Assembly (NCBI GenBank): GCA_038501625.1 | Contig: JAZAYU010000035.1 | Location: 878,001-942,000, forward strand | DNA: 64,000 nt | Direction of reading: 5' to 3' | Origin: Corbicula japonica | Taxonomy: Eukaryota > Mollusca > Bivalvia > Venerida > Cyrenidae | Shown here: positions 40,701 through 52,270 of the stretch, piece after piece | Numbering within the stretch: position 1 is the stretch's first letter | Layout of the letters: every line of letters starts with the position of its first letter | The notes under the pieces: generated by a model | Databases searched by the model: none | What the model saw: the letters and a program-made list of their open reading frames with translations, nothing else | What the model was told of the DNA's origin: nothing | Translations under genes and position numbers: made by a program

Positions 40701-43700
40701 GAGACAATTAAAAATAACTAATTAATAAAATATTTTGTGTTCGAAAATTTAGGGACGACAAAACAACACTGTTTCTGAAAGTGTCCCTAAATACAGGGAC
40801 ACTGAATAGTAAAAGTAGTAAAAGTGTCATAAAATGTAGAGAGGAAAAAAAAATCATAAAAAATAATGGTGTCCCAAGATGTAGGATAATTACGGTACTT
40901 CCAAGCAGTGTAGACCACAATTTGCATGTGCATCCATGCATTCTTCATAAATATGTCCAAATGAATTATGGACCCGGCTTAGAAATAAAAGGTGTTTTAA
41001 TTTCACAAATTCTGACTGCTCAGAGCCCCAAATATGAGGGTCATCACTCCTGAGTCCCAAGATCCCAGATGCATAGTGTTGTTAGTATCAAAGAAATAGA
41101 AATTCAGCAACTGTCTAAAAACAAAAAACCTTTCAAAAATTGTAACAATTTTTCAGAATTTAACATAAATGATGACTATTATTTGTTGTAGAATGTCAAA
41201 ATTCTATGGAAACAAGAAAAGAATGTCCTCGTATAGAGGTATATGATTACTACCAGCATTTTTCAATGTGTTAACGACATGTGTTCCAAAATCTAGCAAC
41301 AATATGATCTTAACGTAGAGACACTCTGTCCCGAACTCGGCCCTCAGGACATACGAGATGGTTGTGGTTGGAAACAAGTCGCTCGTGATAATAAGGGGGT
41401 TGGTATCAAAATGAATTTTAATGTTTGTAATTACTGAATATCCATAGGGGTATACAGCAACTGATCATTCTAATCTGTGACAATTTGTTGAGACTAAAAC
41501 ACCAAGGAAACTTCGAGTTGAAGAACATTTATTGAATCGGAGTGTTACTTTCAAGTTATCGAAATAATGACTCGAGTAAACACAGCTAGAAATCTTTTGT
41601 TTAAAAAGCATATTTCAGATTTTATTTTTATTTTAAATAAAAAATATTTTCATGAAAAATTATCGTAAAACTTTTGCAATAAATAAACTTTCTAAAAAGT
41701 CCATTTCTATCAAAATTATTTTTTACAATATAAAAATGCAAAAAATGTAAGTCACAAATGTTGATTTTCTACAGGTCTATTCATCTAGCCTTTAGCGAGA
41801 CTGAGGAAGTTGTCAGGGTGTCCAAATCCTACAAAGTGACAGTTGGTTTTGAATACACATGTAAAGCATTCTGTAACATAGAACTGCCTGGTAAAATTTG
41901 CCTCCTGATAAAAGTTTACTGTCAACTTTTACTAAGTAAAATCTTACTTAAACATCCAAACCTAAATATCTCAAGGTTCTTACTTCTGTAATGAAATACT
42001 TGTCTTTATTGGTTTGCAATAAAAATGAAAAGATAAAATCAAAGTCTTTATCAAAAGAAAATGAAGAAACAAAGTACTTCAAAAAATAGCCTTCCATAAG
42101 CCATATATATTATTTACACTAGTCATTAGAGAGATCTAAACAAAACTGATCATCTTAAAGTTTGGTGAATAAAATTAAAAAAAATAAAAATTGTCAAAAG
42201 TTCATTTGGCTGTTTCAAAAGACAAGTTAAATTTAATTTATTCCATAACCAAAAGGGAGGTAATTATAAGTCCCCACTGCTGCAACAACATTTATAATAA
42301 CTAAGGGCCATAACTCTGGTAAACATGACCGCAGGAAAATATCCTTTCTTAACAATCATCTACACATCCTGCTTGATCATCTGTGCAAGTTTGAAAGAAA
42401 TCCACCAGATAGTTTAGGAGGAGTTGATGCCACAAGACTTGGAGGACATACATACGGATGGACGTACATACGTATGCATGGAAGGACTGATGAGTGCAAC
42501 TCTTCGTAAGGGCATAAAAAGCAACACAATATTGTTATTTGAAACTTTTAAATGTGGGAGATAAGAATTTGTTAACTTTTAGCATCTTCTTCTTAAAAAA
42601 GGAGATTCATAAATGTAAATATCAGTCTGTAAAATAATTACATTACTCTTTGCATCGGAAAAATATTCATCTATGCGTGTATTCAATTATCAATGGTACT
42701 TTCTATCCTGATTGAATGTTTTGAATTGTAAAACTGTAAGATTTAATTTTTCTAAATAAAACAAGAGTACAAAAGTGCCACAAAATTCTTTCATAGAAGA
42801 ATTTGCCATTTTTATACAAATAAAGGCCATAAGTCTGAAGTGGCTGAAGCTATCTGGCTGGTTATCAAACTTGGTCGCGATATTAAACATTTCTCCCAAG
42901 TTTCATGAATATGGGTCAACAACTATTTGAGTTATTGAGGACATCGCAGTGAATGCTGCCCAGACTCCCGCTCCTGCTATGTTCCAACAATACAACCTGT
43001 CATTGATGGGCATATTAAAGTAAGACACTTCCTAAACATGCTATGAGATAAAAATCTTTTAACTAGGACGTATAAGCCTTAAAATGCTTTTATCTGCATA
43101 CAATCTATGTCTGAGCTTTTGTCTTAATTTCTTTTCTAATTTTTGTTAACATAACAATTTTGTTTTGAAAATTATTTTGAACTTTGCAAATTTTGACAAT
43201 GACCTTGAAGAGTAGTCTTCAAAATAGAAAATGCAATAAGGAAATGAAAAGACTTTATAGACAAGTAATTATTATGCATTAGATAATAACCCTTTCCTGT
43301 AGAGATACGCATTTTTACGCATGTGCGACCAGTGTAGATCCAGATCAGCCGGCACATCCGTGCCGTCTGATCAGGATCTGCACTGGTCGCATTTTGGTCA
43401 GAAATAAGATAATGAATCAAAAAGCGAACAGTTTAGATCCTGATCAGACGGCACGGATGTGCCGGCTGATCTGGATCTAAACTGTTCACCCTAGCAATAA
43501 AGGTGTATCTATACAGGAAAGGGTTAATATTCCGTCAGAACTGTTCATGTACTATTTTCAGATAAAGATCTCATACAGAAAATCCTGGAGAAGAAATTGT
43601 GTAGATCCTGATGAGCCAGCTGATCTGGATCAACAATCTTCACCCATAGGTTAACAACACTATTTGTCCATGGGATAACATCCATATCCCATGGGGTAAT

Positions 43701-46700
43701 GGTTTAGGTCAGACAAAATATGCAGCAGACAAATATCTTACCAACAGTAAGCATTCCATCATCAACCATTGTGGAATTTCCAAAGGAACAGTGCTCAAGG
43801 TTATAAAACTGAGCATGGAAACCAGTCTCAAATCTCAAGCATCTGATTGGCTGAAATGGCAACCAGTGCTTGAGATTTGAGACTGATTTCCAAACTCAGT
43901 TTTATAACCTTCAGCCCAGTTCATGTATGTGCAAATTTTTATGTAGTTTCATCAATGTGTTATTGTTAATAACTTTTATTTGAAAATACATGTAATTACA
44001 AGCTTAAAGCAGAGGTGGGGCAAAAAAGAAATAAAATTTCAAGAATGGTCTGATTAAGACTTGGTTTTTAAAGATGAATCAGAAGAAAAGAATAAGACAT
44101 TCCAATTTTTGGGTCACGTCGGAATCAGATCTACTCCGTTTTCTGATTGGAACAAAAAAGTCAATGATAAAGCCAAGCCTTTTGTATTCAAGCCACTTCA
44201 TATTCTATTAGATACACATATTTGTCGACAATTTTGTAACTTTGTGGGCAAACATTTCCGTTTACATTGAAATGGATACCCTTAATATCGCCGATTTATT
44301 GGTCGTTTTTATTTACAATGTAAACATCTTAGTACAACAGTAGAGACATTAATGGGAAAATAGTAACATCCTAATTATGGCTAAAGTTGTAAAATGTTTA
44401 CTGTAGTAAGCCTGCCAGCTACTGTCACTCATATCAATATGTATCTTTTAATTGGCACAAAAAAAGATAATTATAATGGAGCTTTTTATGGTTTTCAAAC
44501 TTTTGCATAATTATGTATCTTGTCTAAATTATTTGAAATGCCTGAACTACTAAATACACTCAACAAAAATAATTATCACTTTGTTCCAATGGTATATGTG
44601 ATGTTTTGCACTGGGGAATAGTGTAGATCCAGATCAGCTAGCACGTCCATGCTGTCTGATCAGGATCTTCACTGTTCACTTCTTGGTCAGAAATATTCTA
44701 ATGAAAGTAAAAGTAAACAGTTTATATCCTGATTATGGATCCATAATTAATTGTTGAGTGTAAAAAACAAGAGAGTCAAAAAGGAAAGATAAATTTGTCA
44801 AATTAGACAAAACATTATGTACCTGTTTGTTTTTTAACCTTTTCCTTGATATATACACATTTTTACGCATGTGCGACCAGTGTAGATCCAGATCAGCCGG
44901 CACATCCATGCCGTCTGATCAGGATCTTCACTGGTCACATTTTGGTCAGAAATAACCTAATGAATCAAAAAGCGAACAGTTTAGATCCTGATCAGACAGC
45001 ACGGATAAGCCCTAGCAATAAAGGTGACTGTAACTATACAGGAAAGGGTTAATTTGAATTTTAAATTTAGATACCCTAACCTTTCACATACCCTGTGAAA
45101 AATATCAGTGCCTAACTTCATAAGCGTGCTGTAATTTTGCCATGACATATAAAACAGCCTAGAGTACATGAAAGGCCTGAAGACAATAGAAGGCCTAGAC
45201 CCTGTAATTGTCTAAATTTATCGAATTTCATTTCTGTGAACCTTTTGGCACAATATTGTCAACTGTAAGGCCCTTCTGTATGTTAACAAGGTGCAATAAG
45301 TCACCGGACAATTACTGGACAATGTCCATTATAAACTGACCACAAGATGACCATTTGAAGTTTATAGGGTACTAATTACAGACTATGGCCAGCCCAGGAC
45401 AAGTTGCACTTGACCGGTGGTCAGTTGTTTCCTTGCACCTGTTTGTGAAGCTAGCCACTGGCTAACCATGTTACTGACAAGATCAGTATAACTTTCAGAG
45501 GAACCTTTGAAGTTATTACACCATCAAAAAATGTGACAACAGCCATGTTCAAATGTCCAAAGGCTAAATAAATAGTTCTTTGTTGTTTTTTAAACAGTAT
45601 TTCAAAGAATTGTTGTGACTTGATATATTTTTTATTACAATGTATAATATCGTTATATTATCAAAATTTTATCCCAAGATGGTAAGAGGTGCTGCACCAT
45701 CACCCCCTTCTGTTAAACCTTTCCTGTACAGATACACCTTTATTGTTAGGGCGAACAGTTTAGATCCAGATCAGCCGGCACATCCGTGTCGTCTGATCAG
45801 GATCTAAACTGTTCGCTTTTTGATTCATTAGGTTATTTCTGATTCATTAGGTTATTTCTGACCAAAATGCGACCAGTGCAGATCCTGATCAGACGGCACG
45901 GATGTACCGGCTGATCTGGATCTACACTGGTCACACATGCGTATAAATGCGTATTTATCCAGGAAAGGGTTAAAATGTATACAAAAAACATCATCTTGCC
46001 TTGACATTGCAGAAGCAGACTGCTCAGAGATTTAACCCTTTACACCTGGTTTGTACATGGGTTTTATTGGGTATGTGATCAATGTAGATCTTGATCAGCT
46101 GGCAAAGCCATGCCATGTGATCTGGATCTATACTGGTCACTTCTTGGTCAGAAATTACTTAATGAATCAAACAATGAACAACATAGATCTGGATCAGATG
46201 GCATAGATGTACTGGCTCATCTAGTTCTATACTGTTCACCCATGGCACACAGCCATATCCCATGGAGTAAGTGGTAAAACCATAAACTTTGCAGTGTTTT
46301 TTTCCCAAACAAAGTAACTCTGACAAATTCACAAATGAATATTTTAATTAATTAAAGTTTTTATTAAATAATCAAGAAAAATAAAATAAATCTCTCATTT
46401 CCAAAGCAACATTTTTACCTATTGCAACCAACTGACCACCACAGTGTCCCAAAGGTGACCACTACTAATTAGGTGTTCATTGCATTATCACCACTCAATA
46501 GAAATTGAGCTGCTAGCCTCTGGCGGTCAGCTGTCCACTTGGGGAAGAGAGATGACCATGATAATATCAGTAGTAAATAGATTATACTCCACCGACGTGT
46601 GCCATATTGTAAGATGACCATGCTTATCTCCTATCCTTTTATGACGATTTGGTTTTCCTTTGTTAATGAAAATTTCATCTAATGAAATTAGATTTATTGA

Positions 46701-49700
46701 ATGAAAGAAGGAGCATTAATCAGATTAGAGCACATTATGAGCTGAAATCGACAGGCTAATTGGAGAAAAGAAAACATGACAATGTCATCTGAAGACTTTT
46801 GTCAAGAAATGCGCCAATCAATGTGTTAATTTACAAATTAGACATGTTTTCTTCTGTCAATACTGAGCAATTAACAATTTAAAGAAAAATGCCATTTGAA
46901 AAGCAGCTAAAATATGAACAAGCCTGTTGTCATAAGCAATTTAATTAGAAAGTTTGATAAAGAAATATGAAAAATGGCAAAGTTATAGCCAACATTAAAT
47001 TTTCGTGAGGAACTCATGGATGGATGGACAGACAACAAAGCTATTACTATGTATCGCCTTTTCATTTTGTTGTTGTTGCACCTGCTGATGATGATTACCA
47101 GGATTGTCCACTTATTTGAGCGGACACAGCTCTGCAGGGGGGAATATTAAAACTGATAATTCATAGCAGAGTAAAATGCCAGATACAACAAACCACTAAG
47201 TTAAAGAAAACCGAAAATGTCCATTACAACTATTTTTACAGCTGGCAGCTGGCAGAAATATTTCTGCAATCAAACTAATGAAGGAAGAAAAACAAGACAA
47301 TCATAAAATAATGATTTATGAATCAATAGTTTGTAATTAAATCATAACAACTCACCCCGAAAGCTCCTATCACTTAAACAGGTCATATTATTCAACTTTT
47401 TTTCTTTCATTTCTTAAGAAGTGTGAAGACAATTGTAAACTCTCTTTCATTTAATCAAAGGAATCATTGCATAAATTTTGCACAGATCACGATTTTTGAA
47501 GAGATCTGTTAGGCGATTTTTTGTAAATGACGATTTATGAGGTGTATTATTCCAATGTCAGACGTAAATTCAAATCTTGTTAGGCTATATGCTTGACCCT
47601 TGAATTAAGAACTAAATCAACCAGGTTGTATTGTCTTACTCCTGTGTTTATGTGAGTTCATAGTCTGCCAGCTATTGAAACTGTTCTGGTTAACCTTCGT
47701 CTCCATATATACAAGACTTAGTGTTATTACTTGTGGGACCAATGTAGAACCAGATCAGCCAGCACATCCATGCTGTTTCATCAGGGCTGAAGGTTATAAA
47801 GCTAAGATTGGAAACCAGTCTCCATGCACAAGACGTGACCAGCATTGTTCACATCTAGGATAGAAATATCCTAATGAAAAGCAAACCGTTAAATTCAATA
47901 TTCAAATGAGACAGCATTGAGGAGCCGTCTGATCCAGATCTACACTGTTCACATCTATGAAGTAAAGGGTTATTCTATGCCACCAAGATTTTTTCTACCA
48001 CCATGTTTCCCAAAGAATTGTTTTCAATTGTCCCACATACTGGAGCTAACAGTAACGTGTGATGGGGGTGGGTTGGGGGTGTGGTGGGGCTAGATTATAA
48101 GAACCTCATCTTGAATGTGCTGTGATAAAAAACAATTAAACATATGGAGTATCTCTATCTAAAATTTAGTTCTTCACAAGCTACAAAACATTCAAACTTC
48201 ATCGAAGAAAAAGTGCCAATCATTGGAAAGAACAACAACAACAAGAACACAAAAACAGGCTGATATTGGAAATCAAATGTACTTCTTTTACAAGTTAAAT
48301 TTGTTAAAAAATCATAAAAAGGTTGATAATCTTCCTGTTAAAACTTGATACCCTACAATCAAACAAATTATGCTGTTTTTGTAAGAAACACATATCTTAA
48401 AACCCACTCTTGTCTGTGTCTGGTGTAATTATTTCACACATTATCTGTAAAAATTGAATGTAAAATTACATTTACATACAATGATGACTTTTTCTTTAAT
48501 AACAGGTTCCTTCAAAGCTTTCAAGATGGTTTCATATTTCATAAACAGTTTATAATCTGACAAAAATATAGGTTAGAGGGAGAGGAATAATGACAGTAAC
48601 ATATCATGTAATACTTCTACTGTTTACACATTCATTCTGAAGAATATCAGGTTTTTGTTCTTGTTGTTGTTGTTTTTGTTTAAAGATGTGATGAATTTCA
48701 CAGATATAATGGGGAAAAAACACTTGGCTGATGATTTCATAATGATAAGAACCACATAGGGTAAAAACAAACAACTTGGTCTCAAACATCTGGTTGGTTA
48801 AACCTTTCCTCCATAAGTACACCTTTATGGCATGGGCAAACAATGTAGATCCAGAGATCAGCTGGCATATTGGTGTTGTCTGATCAGGATTTGCACTGTT
48901 AGCTTTTTTTATTTATTGGGCTATTTCTAACCAAAAAGAAAACAGTGCAGACCCTGATTAGAAGGCATGCATGTACCAGCTGATCTGGATCTACACTGTT
49001 TGCCCACATCATAAAGGCATATCATTATTATATGAAGTAAAGTGTTAAAACTTAAGTCTGAATATCCACCATAAATTTTATACAACTGTGCTCATTTGGA
49101 ACAAAATCTTTCAGAAAGCAGAAATTTAACATTGCCATTGTTTACAAACATAAAATTACAGTCATAAAAATTCTGCCATTTCAAAACCAAAATAATTACA
49201 CATGTAAAGACTTGACAATGTAATTATTATTATTTATGATGACCCCAACATAATTATTTCCTCCATGAAATGAGAAATGTTTATTTTACGATATTCGGAC
49301 GAAACTATTCTCGCTGTGAATAGCCATTTTTGTAGAGGCTGCTTCCAGTTTCGGTTCTCGTTTGGAAGATTAACTTTCCTCTCCGGAGAGTTGTTTTAGA
49401 CGTGAGTGACGTCTAAATAGAAACTGCCTGACAGAATAATTACAAATCAGCCTATTTGTATCATACTAGAATCAAATTGTGACAATAATGAAAATTTAAA
49501 TAAATATTCAAATTTCCTATGAAATAAACAAAAGGAAAATGAGATGGTTATTTAATGCAGCTGGTCTTTTACAGAAATATGGCTCAGACACTGAGTGAAG
49601 AGATGTCCGACTCATGGAAAAACCATAATATTATATCCATGGTTGTTTTTTTTTATTTCTTAACATTTTTATCAGAATTGTATTTATAAGCTTTTGTTTA

Positions 49701-52204
49701 CTCTTAACCCTTTCCTCCATATATACACATTTTTATGCATGTGCTAACAGTGAAGATCCTGATCAGATGGCAGGGATGTGGCGGCTGATCTGGATCTAAA
49801 CAGTTCGCACATGCAATAACTTAGGTTTATCTATGGAGGAAACGGTTAAACACGGATTAAATGGCAGCAATTTTGTATATGGAGTAGGGTTGGATGCAGT
49901 ATTTCCAGAAAGAGGGTTTGTTTGAAAGGAGGCAGTCTTATGGTGGCTACATGATAATTTCTAACTTTCTGGAAAAAATCCCGATGAAAATTAAATATTG
50001 CTGCCAAAAAAAGAAGGGGGTTTTGAGCCACTGAAATTTATGTTTCTTCAATTCAGGCTGCAAAATACACACAAAATGGACAAATAGAAGAAAAGAATGA
50101 CTTTATGTAAATTTGTGCATTTGAATCTGAGTTAAGTCTCTAAGATTAATTATTGACAGCAAGACAATAATGTAATCTGAAGCAATGGTAATGTCTGTTT
50201 TTGTCCAATGAACTTTTGCCAAAAGTACATAGCTGGAATTGTATAACTATAGAAACATACGCTGGAGTAACAAGAATGCAACACTTGAGTTTCAACTGCA
50301 GATATGCATCATAAACAATAGAATCAAAAAGCTAGAACCTTTACATTACAGGTTTTTTTATCGATTAACCCTTTACTCAATATATGCAGGTTTTATCTTG
50401 TTAGTGGCCAGTGTAAATCCAGATCAGCTGGCAAATCTGTGCCTTCTGATCTTGATCTGCATTGTTTTCTTACTGGTCAGAAATGACATAATGAATCAAA
50501 AGGCAAACAGTGTAGATCCTGATCAGACAGCAGACAATTCATATGCTGGTTTACCCATGGGATAATAATTGTACCTTTGGAATCAAGTGTAAAAAAATAC
50601 TGCGGAATCTGAAGATAAATACATGTAAGGGAAATTTATATAATGTTATTCACCATATGATAAATGCCAGAACCCTCGGTCATTTGACACATTCCCACAC
50701 TTCTGCATTTAAAAAAAATTCGCATGAAAGTTGATCTAACACAGAATGTAGGACATATCAAAACAAACTTTGCTATGGTAAAGCTCGGAATATTTTCTTA
50801 TTGTTCATGATTGACACAACCATCATGTTTTAAAATTATCCCATACCCATAATACATTGGGGTTTTGCGATTTCATTTAAATCATAACCTTGTACATATT
50901 AGATGATACACTTCAAAAGAAAGTTAGCTTGTTACAGTAATATTATACTTTTTAACAATGCAACAAAATGGATAAATATATTCAAAGGTGTTAATTGACA
51001 TTTTCATGAATTTAATCTCAGTGAGTCATGTCTTGGGGAAAGTTATATCTGTGCTGCAGCCCTAGTTATCTATATTAAATGTTTGTAAAATTGTATATTT
51101 AGGCTTATGTGTTTATTTATCTGAAGTTGTGTTACATTTAATTTAACTATTAAGAAATAATTGCTTCTTTAGTTTATTCCTATAATGTCTCACAATGGCA
51201 TTGTACTGTAAAAGAATCCAGGCTGGCTTAGAGTACTCACAAAAATTACATGTTATATTTTATTTCCCTAAACTTAAGTAATCTTATTTCCCTACCGTAA
51301 TGCAATTATTTCCCTACCTTTATGTAATCTTATTTCCATACCCTACTGTAATCTTGTTTCCCTACCCTAATGTTATCTTATTTCCCTGCCCTTATGTAAT
51401 CTCATTTCCCTACCCTAATGTAATCTTATTTCTCTACCCTAATGTAATCTTATTTCCCTACCCTAATGTTATCTTATTTCCCTGCCCTTATGTAATCTTA
51501 TTTCCCTATCTTACATGAAATGAAATGTAAGTATTACCTATATTGAAAGAAAAACTCTAAGTAACTATGCTGATTATAATAAAAGTTTCTCTTAGGTACA
51601 ATTTATATTTTTTATATCAATTTTCCATGAAGTTTGGTACGACTATTTAGTGGATAGGAAGTAAAGCTGAAGACAGTTTAAAAAACAACAGGCATTTTGC
51701 TGCTGTGAAAAGGACACTCCAAACAGAAGATCTGTCTTTCAACTATTTCAACATGGGCCCAAGATCTCAAACATTGGCTGAAATGGTAACCTTAGTCCAG
51801 TTTTAGTTTTATGATCTTGAGCCATGGAGTCTTATACTAAGCAATGTCATAAAATCATTCAAACTGTAGATCTGACCAGATGCTTTTTTTTTTATAAAAC
51901 TCTTTTATCGGAATATTGTAAAATTTCTATAAAAGACAAACTTATTTTCTGTTAAGTAATTAATTTAAAATCAAACATTTCAAATCTGAACTTAATCTCA
52001 TGGGCTTTCATGTTCAAAAATCTTTTTTTTGTTTCACTGATTGTTTATTATCTTTGAAAAATGTAGCTGTTTCAGTATGTTTGTAAAATTACAATAGAAA
52101 ATTACAATTATTATCTTTTAGCAATGCTTATCTTTTTACTCAGGCATTTATAAAATATTTTTGTGAAAACTAAAATGAAGGATCTTATTATATTCTTAAA
52201 TAAC

Positions 52205-52270
<66 letters not shown>

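Noticed and set aside
40780..40801. Small palindrome GTGTCCCTAAATACAGGGACAC
   Set aside because: Short hairpin with no sign of repetition or duplication at its ends.
51300..51518. 72-codon frame with VILFPYPN repeats
   Set aside because: A 24 bp period divisible by three keeps any stop-free frame open. No start context or domain.
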